Positions 35,866 through 43,506 of a DNA stretch of 64,000 bases are shown one piece after another. The notes beneath the pieces were generated by a model, which saw only the letters and a list, made by a program, of their open reading frames with translations, was not told the DNA's origin and did not search any database. A program made the translations under genes and the position numbers. The stretch spans positions 2,976,001 to 3,040,000 of the forward strand of contig NZ_CP050975.2 in NCBI RefSeq assembly GCF_012273515.2, written 5' to 3'. The number at the start of each line of letters is the position of its first letter. The first letter of the stretch is position 1. This DNA comes from Streptomyces sp. RPA4-2. Its GTDB lineage: Bacteria; Actinomycetota; Actinomycetes; Streptomycetales; Streptomycetaceae.

Positions 35866-36722
35866 GACGTCGTTTCCTTTGGCGGGGGTTGTCGTTGTGT
35901 TGGTATGACGAGTCTTGCTGAGCATCTGGTCTCGGATGAGTTGTGGGAGCTGTTTCGGCGGGTGGTGCCGGAGACGGTGGTGGTGCGTCCGCAGGGCGGG
36001 GGCCGTCGGCGGGCCGGGGACCGCGAATGCCTGACCGCGATCGTGTTCGTGGCCACGTCGGGCTGCTCCTGGCGGCAGTTACCGCCGGTGTTCGGTCCGG
36101 CGTGGCCCACCGTCTACCGACGTTTTGCGCGGTGGAGTCAGCAGCGTGTGTGGGCCCGACTGCACCGCGTCATCCTTGACGAGCTGGGTGCCCAGGGGGG
36201 ATTGGACTGGTTACGTTTCGCCGTTGACTCCGTCAGTGTCCGTGCCCTCAAAGGGGGCAGCTGACCGGACCGAATCCGACCGACCGCGGCAAGTTGGGAT
36301 CGAAAATCCACCTCGTCGTCGATCGTGCCGGCCTGCCCGTCTCTGTCGCCATCTCGGCCGCTAACACCCATGACAGTCTGGCCCTGCAACCCCTGGTCAT
36401 GGGGATCCCGCCGGTCCGCAGCCCCCGCGGGCCGCGGCGTCGCCGCCCGGCAAAGCTCCACGGCGACAAGGGCTACGACTATCCCTACCTGCGTCGATGG
36501 CTCCGCGAGCGGAACATCGTTCCTCGCATCGCCCGCCGCGGCGTCGAGAACTCACAACGGCTGGGCCAACACCGCTGGGTGGTTGAGCGCACCATGTCCT
36601 GGCTCGGCGGATGCCGCCGCCTCCACCGACGCTACGAACGCAAGCCCGAACACTTCCTGGCCTTCACCGCCATCGCCACCAGCCTCATCAACCACCGCCG
36701 ACTCACCAAGTGAAACGTCGTC
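35866..36722 (+). mobile_element. IS5-family element (two-ORF type), intact
   Basis: Ends GACGTCGTTTCC (left) and GACGACGTTTCA (right, reverse complement) lie between TTA duplications (35863-35865 and 36723-36725). The right TTA is shared with the next element, so the two are inserted side by side. Confidence 0.88.
35905..36713 (+). CDS. IS5-family transposase OrfAB, joined by -1 frameshift
   Basis: OrfA (35905-36264, 119 aa) reads HLVSDELWELFRRVVPETVV and ends CFAVDSVSVRALKGGS-like. OrfB covers 36265-36713 in the -1 frame (KLGSKIHLVVDRAGLPVSVA, HRWVVERTMSWLGGCRRLHR). The overlap contains AAAGGGGGC, a plausible slippage site, and a -1 shift gives the continuous sequence ALKGGQLTGPNPTDRGKLG. 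The full DDE triad is then present. One TTA codon in OrfA (36211). Confidence 0.85.
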
Positions 36723-36747
36723 TTAGGACTCCTAGCAAAAAGAGTGG

Positions 36748-37641
36748 ATGCCACCTTGGAATGACGGGCAGTCAGCTGGTGTTGTGCCTGCATTCGATGG
36801 ATCGGGGTGGGGTGTGGGGCAGCGGAGGCCGTGGGAGGTCGATGACGGGCTGTGGGAACGGATCACTCCGCTGCTGCCGGTGGTCGAACGCAGACAGCGG
36901 TACCCGGGGCGCAAACGGCTGGAGGACCGGCGGGTCCTCAACGGGATCCTGTTCGTGCTGTACACGGGGATCCCCTGGGAGTTCCTGCCACAGGAGCTGG
37001 GCTACGGTTCGGGGAGCACCTGCTGGCGCAGGTTGCGGGACTGGCATCAGACTGGGGTGTGGCAGGCCCTGCACGAGCTGCTGCTCGCCGAGTTACGGGC
37101 GGCTGACCTGCTGGACTTCACCCGGGCGGCAGTCGACGGCTCCCACCTGCGGGCGATGAAGGGCGGTGCGAAGACCGGGCCGTCTCCAGTGGACCGGGGC
37201 AGGACGGGCAGCAAGCACCACGTGATCGTGGAAGCGCACGGTATCCCGCTCGCCGCCACGCTGACCGGCGGGAACCGTCACGACGTCACCCAGCTCATGC
37301 CCCTGGTCCACGCTGTTCCGGTGGTCAAGGGCAAGCGCGGGCGTCCCCGCCGGCGCCCCGATGTGCTGTACGCCGACCGCAGCTACGACTACGACACCTA
37401 CCGCCGCGACGTGCGCGGCCTGGGCATCCGCCCGGTCATCGCCCGCCGCGGGACCGAGCACGGCTCCGGCCTGGGCGTCCACCGCTGGGTCGTCGAAGCC
37501 GCCTTCGCGCTCCTGCACTGGTTCCGCCGCCTGCGGATCCGCTGGGAGATCCGCGACGACCTCCACGAAGCTTTCCTCACCCTCGGCTGCGCCATCATCT
37601 GCTGGCGCCGCTTGGCGGCAGTTCAGCGCCGCCACTCATAG
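36748..37641 (+). CDS. IS5-family transposase
   Basis: 297 aa. MPPWNDGQSAG leader, then WEVDDGLWERITPLLPVVER, GILFVLYTGIPWEFLPQELG. DDE residues: RAAVDGSHLRAMKGGAKTGP (Asp), DVLYADRSYDYDTYRRDVRG (Asp), GVHRWVVEAAFALLHWFRRL (Glu). The frame is intact. It ends inside the 3' end of the convergent DUF5959 gene, so the last residues (VQRRHS) are shared sequence. One TTA codon (37093). Confidence 0.92.
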   Translation: MPPWNDGQSAGVVPAFDGSGWGVGQRRPWEVDDGLWERITPLLPVVERRQRYPGRKRLEDRRVLNGILFVLYTGIPWEFLPQELGYGSGSTCWRRLRDWHQTGVWQALHELLLAELRAADLLDFTRAAVDGSHLRAMKGGAKTGPSPVDRGRTGSKHHVIVEAHGIPLAATLTGGNRHDVTQLMPLVHAVPVVKGKRGRPRRRPDVLYADRSYDYDTYRRDVRGLGIRPVIARRGTEHGSGLGVHRWVVEAAFALLHWFRRLRIRWEIRDDLHEAFLTLGCAIICWRRLAAVQRRHS

Positions 37642-38075
37642 ACACCTGGTGATGACTGCAGGACTTCGCTCGGCCACTCCTTCCGCACCAGTACAAGCAG
37701 CCTGCGCTGCTCGTCGATCCAACCCTCCTCAAGACTCATGGGAAGGAACACGGAGACGCACGAGCTGCCCAGATCCTCTACACGGACAGCGGCCGTCTCA
37801 TGCTCTTCGTTGTACGGCTGGATCCTGATCTCCGGGCTGTGGTCGTCATCCCTCCAGCAGATGTCCTCGCCGGCAGCGAGCAGGTCCAAGGCACGCGACC
37901 AGTTCTCCAGGTCGGAAGGGGACAGGGACATGGCCAGTCGCCCGCTGACAAAGCTGCTCGTGACAAGGACCTCTGCGTCGAACTGGTCGTGAAGATGCAG
38001 CACACCCGGCGACCGACGCCCCAGCACGCGCACCCGGAAGCTGTTGTCACCATCCGAGAGACTGATCAGTTCCAC
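37623..38075 (-). CDS. DUF5959 family protein (IS passenger)
   Basis: 150 aa. MELISLSDGDNSFRVRVLGR, VTSSFVSGRLAMSLSPSDLE, a central SWRDDDHSPEIRI-like strand, SSCVSVFLPMSLEEGWIDEQ, and WPSEVLQSSPGVYEWRR. I recognise DUF5959, a small actinobacterial family of unknown role, often near toxin-like or phage genes. Here it is enclosed by the inverted repeats of an IS5 element and is tail-to-tail with the transposase. Confidence 0.8.
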   Translation of the reverse strand: MELISLSDGDNSFRVRVLGRRSPGVLHLHDQFDAEVLVTSSFVSGRLAMSLSPSDLENWSRALDLLAAGEDICWRDDDHSPEIRIQPYNEEHETAAVRVEDLGSSCVSVFLPMSLEEGWIDEQRRLLVLVRKEWPSEVLQSSPGVYEWRR

Positions 38076-38179
38076 CGTGTGCCCTTTGCTTTGCCCGCCC
38101 GCATCTGCCAGGACTCATGGTGCTGGACTGGATCTTCAGTCTCAACCAGCTTGTCCCAGCCTCATTCTGCTAGGAGTTC

Positions 38180-38310
38180 TTAGGAGCGAGGTTGGGGGAT
38201 CATAGGCGTGACCTGGGAATCCCTGCCTTGGGCAGCGTGGAGCGGTACGCACCCTGGCGAACCTCGCTTCCCCGTGAGTCCCCGTCCGTTCTGGCACGGG
38301 AGTGGCACGC
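38180..38310. repeat. IS target block, uninterrupted copy
   Basis: TTAGGAGCGAGGTTGGG, GGCGTGACCTGGG, CCTTGGGCAGCGTGG and CCGTCCGTTCTGGCACGGGA-like elements match 31699-31779 plus 33064-33116, where the homologous block is cut by the 1.28-kb IS. The block includes TGGCACG-N4-TGGCACG (38292-38309). It shows the ancestral state of the other copy. Confidence 0.75.
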
Positions 38311-38522
38311 CCTGGGGCCGTCCCTCGCCGCTCGATGATCAGTAGTCGAACGTCGGTGTCCTGACGTGTCCTAGGGCGATGAGCCCCGCTCCGATGACCG
38401 CGACGGTCCACGACTTCGAAGCAGCACCTACTCAGCACCCTGCGGACGCATGCCTCTATCGTGACGCATTTGGAGTGCATGGCCGCCTGCGCCTGCACAT
38501 CGACTGAGGTACGAGGGACGAC

Positions 38523-39119
38523 ATGAGCGACATGTGGGTGGGCGAGAAGGTGCGCTTGCGGGGCGTCGAGCCAGACGACTGGGAGGGCTTCCGCGCGCTT
38601 GCCCAGCACACCGTCGACGTTCGCAACGCGGATCTCGTCGAGCCGCCTCGCTCGAGGGAGAGTTTCCGGTCCTGGACCGCCGAGCGTGCTGGACGTGGGC
38701 CAGGAGGCGAGTCCTTCCGGCTGGTGATCGAGACAGTAGCCGATCAGGCCTTTGCAGGATCTGTGACGGTCGGGGAAACCGACCCCCGCGCAGGACGATT
38801 CAAGGCAGGGATTGCGATCACTCGCGATCATCGCGGCAACGGTTACGCTACTGAAGCCACCGAGCTGGTCCTCACTTACATGTTCGCCGAACAGAGGTAC
38901 AACAAATGCGAAGTCGAGGTCTACGCATTCAACGATGCCTCGCTCGCCCTCTACCGCAAGTTCGGCTTTGTCGAAGAAGGACGGCTCCGGCAGCACGAAT
39001 TCTTCGCGGGCAGCTACCACGACGTCGTGCTGATGGGCATCACCGCCGACGAACACTGGGCCGCTCACCAACGCCCGTCAGTGAGGTCTTCTCGGCAACC
39101 TGACGGTTGCAGTGCGTGA
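38523..39119 (+). CDS. GNAT-family N-acetyltransferase (RimJ/RimL type)
   Basis: 198 aa, ATG 38523 after GAGGG. Acetyl-CoA-binding core: RLVIETVADQAFAGSVTVGE, KAGIAITRDHRGNGYATEAT (the R-x-x-G-x-G/A motif as RDHRGNGYA), LVLTYMFAEQRYNKCEVEVY, FNDASLALYRKFGFVEEGRL. It probably acetylates a protein N-terminus, antibiotic or polyamine. The last about 12 residues are encoded by IS-derived sequence starting at 39082, so the native C-terminus may have been replaced. Confidence 0.9.
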   Translation: MSDMWVGEKVRLRGVEPDDWEGFRALAQHTVDVRNADLVEPPRSRESFRSWTAERAGRGPGGESFRLVIETVADQAFAGSVTVGETDPRAGRFKAGIAITRDHRGNGYATEATELVLTYMFAEQRYNKCEVEVYAFNDASLALYRKFGFVEEGRLRQHEFFAGSYHDVVLMGITADEHWAAHQRPSVRSSRQPDGCSA

Positions 39120-40048
39120 CGACCCGCTGGACGGCAGCATGGTGACCCGACGTCAGGCATGAGTGAAACCCCTGGTAGGAACAGGTCTGCGAAGATCACG
39201 TTCCCGAGCACCAGAGGCTTCACGCATTGACCGGTGTCACCTACACCGCGGTGCTCAATGCCCGTCGGAGACCGCCGAGCACGTCGCGAAACTGCTGCAC
39301 GAGCACCGGGAACGGCTCGGGACTCACAGAGGCACCCGCGCTGGGCGCCTTCAAGCAGGCAGTCCTCGTGCTGCGGTGGTTTATCGACGGTGCCCGGCTC
39401 GTCCAACTGGCCCGGGACAACGGCATCTCGACACCGACCGCCTACCGCTACCTGCACGAGGGCCTGACCGTGCTCGCCGACCACGCCCCGGACCTGTCCA
39501 CCGCCCTGGAGCGCGCGACGGCCGCCGGATACACCCACCTCAACCTGGACGGCACCGTCATCCGTACCGACCGCGTCGCCGCCCCCGGCCCCAACAAAGC
39601 AGACCTCTGGTGGTCGGGAAAGCACCGGCACCATGGTGGCAACGTCCAGGTCATCTCCGCCCCGGACGGCTGGCCGATCTGGGTCTCCCCGGTCCGCCCT
39701 GGCCGCGAACACGACACCACCTGCGCCCGCACTCACGGCCTTGTCGACGCGCTGAACCGCCTCGCCGCCACCTTGGGCATCCCGACCCTGACCGACCTCG
39801 GCTACGAGAACGCCGGCCCTGGCTTCCGTCACCCCGCCAAGAAGCCGCAGGGACGCGAACTCGACCTCAAGCAGAAGACGTTCAACAAGGTGATCCGCGG
39901 CATCCACGGCGTCGCCGAACGTGCCAATGCCCTGTTCAAGGTCACCTTCAAGGCCCTGCGCAGAGTCAGCCTCGACCCCGGCAGCATTACCCCAATCGCC
40001 CGAGCCGCCCTCGCCCTGCTCCAGATGGAGCACGGCCGCACCACCTGA
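39082..40048 (+). mobile_element. IS5-like element (ends not fully resolved)
   Basis: The first 200 bases are present again in inverted orientation at 40538-40738. The left boundary is set where the two copies start to match (39082). The right end could not be fixed; it lies shortly after the transposase stop at 40048. The second copy is only the left-end fragment. Confidence 0.6.
39227..40048 (+). pseudogene. IS5-family (DDE_Tnp_4) transposase with two compensating deletions
   Basis: 273 aa nominal. The start MTGVTYTAVLNA and the body FKQAVLVLRWFIDGARLVQL, TAYRYLHEGLTVLADHAPD, HLNLDGTVIRTDRVAAPG (Asp), TLTDLGYENAGPGFRHP (Asp) and VAERANALFKVTFKALRRVS (Glu) are in one frame. Between about 39260 and 39340 the conserved sequence SETAEHVAKLLHEHRERLGT is in another frame: one G is missing near 39265 (present in the inverted copy at 40550) and two bases near 39340. 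Translation is not stopped but about 26 residues are wrong, so activity is doubtful. Confidence 0.8.
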
Positions 40049-40075
40049 ACGAAGATCACGAACCGTCACGAGACG

Positions 40076-40312
40076 TTACCCGCGAAGGTTCAATCGCTGG
40101 ACGGCGAACAGTTCCAGGTGTGCGCAGTTCGGGCAGCGGAAGGCATCGATCTGCCATTGCGGCAGGCCCCGCGTCTTAGCTATGCCCATTATGCCCCGAT
40201 CAAGGAGGCTTCCGAACCATCGCGCGTACCCGCGGGCGCCGCTGCCACTGTCACTGACAAAGCCCTGCTCAAGCCCGACCTGACCGCATTGGGTGCACCG
40301 CATGTTGTTCAT
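40076..40312 (-). CDS. Small zinc-ribbon-like protein
   Basis: 78 aa, ATG 40312 or 40303. MRCTQCGQVGLEQGFVSDSG, a basic middle (FGSLLDRGIMGIAKTRGLPQ) and QIDAFRCPNCAHLELFAVQ give two C-x-x-C pairs for one zinc site. I recall it as a small streptomycete protein of unknown role. It converges on the transposase. Confidence 0.72.
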   Translation of the reverse strand: MNNMRCTQCGQVGLEQGFVSDSGSGARGYARWFGSLLDRGIMGIAKTRGLPQWQIDAFRCPNCAHLELFAVQRLNLRG

Positions 40313-40537
40313 CGAGGGAGTGTAAGTGGGGGCCGGGGGTTGATGCTGGTGAGTTTCGCGTATTCAACTGTCGCGAGTTCCCCAGGTCATTACCTGCAGA
40401 GAGTGACGTTCGTTCTTGGTCGGCGGGTGCATCGTCGACGGATGAACATGCGAGCTCACCAGTCTCCGTAGTGGCGGCCCGGGACGCTCGGGCCGACGAG
40501 CTCCCCGGCGGGTTGTGGGCCAGGCGTCATCACTCGC

Positions 40538-40738
40538 TGCTCGGCGGTCTCCCGACGGGCATTGAGCACCGCGGTGTAGGTGACACCGGTCAATGCGTGA
40601 AGCCTCTGGTGCTCGGGAACGTGATCTTCGCAGACCTGTTCCTACCAGGGGTTTCACTCATGCCTGACGTCGGGTCACCATGCTGCCGTCCAGCGGGTCG
40701 TCACGCACTGCAACCGTCAGGTTGCCGAGAAGACCTCA
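40538..40738 (-). repeat. Inverted copy of the 39082-39281 IS end
   Basis: 201 bases are the reverse complement of the left end of the neighbouring IS, including the first 25 codons of its transposase, in the correct frame. With the copy at 39082 it forms a large inverted repeat around the transposase and zinc-ribbon genes. Confidence 0.88.
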
Positions 40739-41320
40739 GTGCGCTGACTGCAGGGCAGCCTGATCACGACAGCAAACCGGGCCCTTCTGGTCCGCGCCTG
40801 TCAGGGACACGGCTTCAAAGGGTCCTCGCCGACTCGCGAGGGGCACGGCCGGCTTGTGGTCGACGACGGCGAGAGGTTGGCTCCGAGACTTTGGGCGGGA
40901 GCTGCCATGGGGCGAGTGATCATGGCCCCTTAAGCTTCCGGCGAGTCGGGCAGTCTGTGGACCTGCCCGTTAAAGCACGACGTTGGGGCCATGATCTTCG
41001 AGGCTCGCCCCATGGTGGCTGCCTAAAGTGTCGGAGCCAACCAGCCCATCGGCGTGTTTACTGTTCTCGATTCGGGGCCGTACCCCGCTGCGGCCCCAGG
41101 GCTCGGCCCTGGCGCCGAAGGCGCAGAGGGGCCGAAGCCCAGGGGCCATCCCGCGCTCGCGCGGGCACTTGATGAAGTAGGGAAAGTTCTATCCCGCTGG
41201 GATGAGGCGTCTATGTCTTGTCTCGGTTGATGCTTGGCACCAGGAGGCTGGCGAGCAAAGCGCGTGGCCGTCCATGGGCAGCCGTGATCCCTAGACATCA
41301 GCGGTCGCTAGCCTGTTCGC
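40739..41320. other. Non-coding island segment with an interrupted palindrome
   Basis: 582 bases with no supported gene. ATGGGGCGAG and GATCATGGCCCC (40907-40929) are repeated in reverse complement at 40985-41013. At 41150-41190 it shares CGCGCTCGCGCGGGCACTTG and what follows with 26670-26705. Probably ends of lost mobile elements. Confidence 0.6.
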
Positions 41321-41845
41321 GTGATTCCTACCGATCGGCAGTTCCCTGCCGCCCTCGCCGCCGCGCTGGCGACTCCGTTCAAATACAACGACGGCAAGGG
41401 GGTCGACTTCGAACCCTTCCAAAGCTTCCTGTCTGCGGAGGAGACCACCGACTGGTTCCGGGCCTGGACTGGCAACGAAGAGCTGAGCGGTGACAGTTTC
41501 CGCGCGTTCGGCCAGGACGGCACGGGCGGATACGCGGCGTTCTGGCTGATCCGGCCGAGCTGCCCACTCGTCGATCAGCCCGTGGTTTTCCTCGGTTCCG
41601 AGGGCGAGACTGGTGTCGTGGCACGTGATCTGGGTGCCCTCTTGTGGCTGCTGGCTGGTGGCTTCGGCCCTTGGGAAGCCGCCGCCTCGGAAGAACCCGA
41701 CTGGACGCCGTCCCCAAACCGCGAACTGATGGCCGTCGCGGAACGATTCGCGGCCGACCGGCAGCAGTCGGCAGCAGTCGTCATTGAGCAGGCGACGCGG
41801 GAGTTCCCCGACTTCGATGACACCATCATGGCGCTCTGCCGCTGA
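41321..41845 (+). CDS. SUKH (SMI1/KNR4)-like protein, probable immunity protein
   Basis: 174 aa, GTG 41321. The SUKH plan is visible: DFEPFQSFLSAEETTDWFRA, GDSFRAFGQDGTGGYAAFWL, PVVFLGSEGETGVVARDLGA and LLWLLAGGFGPWEAA, the conserved D-L-x-x-x-L-x-x-L-A region. Bacterial SUKH proteins neutralise toxins of polymorphic/contact-dependent systems (family knowledge). No toxin gene is next to it. It has lost its neighbour or acts on external toxins. Confidence 0.78.
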   Translation: MIPTDRQFPAALAAALATPFKYNDGKGVDFEPFQSFLSAEETTDWFRAWTGNEELSGDSFRAFGQDGTGGYAAFWLIRPSCPLVDQPVVFLGSEGETGVVARDLGALLWLLAGGFGPWEAAASEEPDWTPSPNRELMAVAERFAADRQQSAAVVIEQATREFPDFDDTIMALCR

Positions 41846-41943
41846 CTGAGCTCGCATACCGTCATCCAGTGACCCCCGAACAACCAGAGATCGTCTAGGT
41901 CCAACGTCAAGCTTCTGGTGAAGCCGAACCGTCAAGACTCAGG

Positions 41944-42142
41944 CCGGCACACCGGGAACACCCTCGCCGCGACCGGTGGCGCCACCACCCGCGAGTTGAT
42001 GCAACGGATGGGCCACTCGTCGGTGCGGGCCGCGCTGGTCTATCAGCACCTCGTCAACGGGCGCGATCACGAGATCGCCGACTACGTGGACGGTCAGATC
42101 CGGAAGGTGAAGCGACCTCCGCGCGGACCATCTGGCACGTGA
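41944..42142 (+). pseudogene. Tyrosine integrase C-terminal relic (third copy)
   Basis: Reads RHTGNTLAATGGATTRELMQ, RMGHSSVRAALVYQHLVNGR, EIADYVDGQIRKVKR and stops at 42140. It contains the R-H-T and the catalytic Tyr (VYQHL) of the integrase and continues where the 26.7-kb copy was cut. The N-terminal part before RHT is missing; the preceding residues come from unrelated sequence. It is next to the tRNA att site, as expected for an element's integrase. Confidence 0.88.
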
Positions 42143-42157
42143 GTGGCACGGCGGCGA

Positions 42158-42284
42158 AAAGTCGCCGAGAAAGATCAAGGCCCAGGTCTCCGGCTTCGCA
42201 CCGGTTGACCTGGGCCTTAGTCATGTCCTGAGACTGGTGGGCGCGGACGGTTTCGAACCGCCGACATCCGCCTTGTAAGGGCGG
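42158..42284. repeat. attR-like 127-bp direct repeat with the functional tRNA
   Basis: Matches 26960-27086 with about three mismatches. It includes the terminator hairpin and the 3' half of tRNA-Val, as left by integration into a tRNA gene. Confidence 0.9.
42177..42218. terminator. Strong hairpin between integrase relic and tRNA
   Basis: AAGGCCCAGGTC pairs perfectly with GACCTGGGCCTT around an 18-base loop. It lies 20 bases after the tRNA 3' end (minus strand) and 35 bases after the integrase stop, so it can serve both. The same hairpin is in the 26.98-kb copy. Confidence 0.8.
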
Positions 42285-42309
42285 CGCTCTACCACTGAGC
42301 TACGCGCCC
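42238..42309 (-). tRNA. tRNA-Val (anticodon TAC)
   Basis: 72 bases, no encoded CCA. Acceptor GGGCGCG pairs with CGCGCCC, D-arm GCTCAGTGGTAGAGC, anticodon stem CCGCC/GGCGG around CTTACAA giving anticodon TAC (codon GTA), and T-arm GGCGG TTCGAAA CCGTC. It is the attachment site of the island: its 3' part is copied at 27040-27086 and partly at 23341-23365. Confidence 0.96.
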
Positions 42310-42521
42310 AGGACGAGTCGACAGCCTACATTGCCCGGGGGCATGCCCCGCAAACCCGTATCCGGTCGGGAAAGGCCGGTGGACGGGGGTTAACCCCACC
42401 CCCGATCCGCCAGCCGCCCGGATCCCCCGTCGGCGCCCGGATCCGTACGGTCGAAGTGCGTCGGAGGAACGTGCCCGAGGGGCCCGGCGCACTCGCGTTC
42501 TTCTCAGGGGGATGGATCTTC

Positions 42522-43301
42522 ATGGCACCTACAGCGCGCACTCGGACGGTGGCCGCGACCGGCGCCGTCGTGGCCCTCGTCGCGACACTCGCGGCATGCG
42601 GCGCCGGCGCCGGGGACGACCGGCATCCGGAGCACCGGTCCTTCGCCCTGCACGGGCGCACGCTCACCGTGGACTCGGACGACTCCGCGCTCGAACTCAT
42701 GGTCGCCGGCTCCGCGCGGACGGACACGGTCGAGGTCACCCGGTGGTTCCAGGGGCACGTCGTCGTCGGCGGCGACCCCAGGGTGACCTGGGCGATGAAG
42801 GACGACCGGCTCACCCTGCGGATGAAGTGCTCGGGCATGATCGCCGACTGCAGCGCCAAGCACCGGATCGTGGTGCCGTCCGGCGTCGCCGTGAACGTCG
42901 TCGACGGCGACGGCAGCGTACGGGCGAACGGTTTCGCGGCGGCACTGAACATCCGCACGTCGGACGGCAGCGTCCGGGTGACGGACTCCTCCGGCCCGCT
43001 GGACCTGCGCAGCGGCGACGGCTCGATCAGCGCGCTCGACGTCGACTCGCGCCGGGTGCGCGCCCGTACCGAGGACGGCTCCGTACGGCTCGGGCTCGGC
43101 GTCGTACCGGACCTGGTGGAGTCCCGCAGCGGCGACGGTTCCCTCACCATCGAGCTGCCCCACGACGCCTACCGGGTGACCACCGGGAGCGACGACGGCT
43201 CGGTGCGGGTGTCCGTGCCCCGGGACCCGGCCAGTTCACACCGGGTCTCCGCCCACACCGGCGACGGGAGCATCACCGTACGGACGCGCACCGCGAAGTA
43301 G
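42522..43301 (+). CDS. DUF4097 lipoprotein (putative adhesin-like beta-helix)
   Basis: 259 aa, ATG 42522 after AGGGGGA. Signal peptide with lipobox LAACG. The body is a run of short beta-strand repeats of the type G-D-G-S-v-x-v (VVDGDGSVRANGF, RTSDGSVRVTDSS, RSGDGSISALDVD, RTEDGSVRLGLG, SRSGDGSLTIELP, GSDDGSVRVSVP, HTGDGSITVRT), typical of DUF4097 beta-solenoids. It is anchored to the outer face of the membrane. Function unknown. Confidence 0.9.
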   Translation: MAPTARTRTVAATGAVVALVATLAACGAGAGDDRHPEHRSFALHGRTLTVDSDDSALELMVAGSARTDTVEVTRWFQGHVVVGGDPRVTWAMKDDRLTLRMKCSGMIADCSAKHRIVVPSGVAVNVVDGDGSVRANGFAAALNIRTSDGSVRVTDSSGPLDLRSGDGSISALDVDSRRVRARTEDGSVRLGLGVVPDLVESRSGDGSLTIELPHDAYRVTTGSDDGSVRVSVPRDPASSHRVSAHTGDGSITVRTRTAK

Positions 43302-43506
43302 CTCGCGGTCGAGCCGACGGTGCGCACCCACGATGCGCGCTGACGGTGCGCGCCCACGGTTCAAGCTCGCGCTGATCGAACTCCCGCCTCGAACTCTCGG
43401 TTCGAACTCTCGGTTCGAACTTGCGAACCTTTCGGCCCGTGTGTTCGTCCTCTACCGGTGGGAGAATGACACCGGAACAGGGTGGATGACAGCACGGGAG
43501 AGGGAT

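Larger units (their letters stand above)
36726..38179 (+). mobile_element. IS5-family element carrying a DUF5959 passenger gene
   Basis: Left end GGACTCCTAGCAAAAAGAG and right end (reverse complement) GAACTCCTAGCAGAATGAG match at 16 of 19 positions. TTA occurs on both sides (36723-36725, 38180-38182). Inside are a plus-strand transposase and a minus-strand DUF5959 gene whose 3' ends overlap by 19 bases. Confidence 0.82.

Noticed and set aside
41023..41298. Minus-strand frame in the gap before the SUKH-like gene
   Set aside because: No protein-like pattern; overlaps repeated, non-coding island flank.
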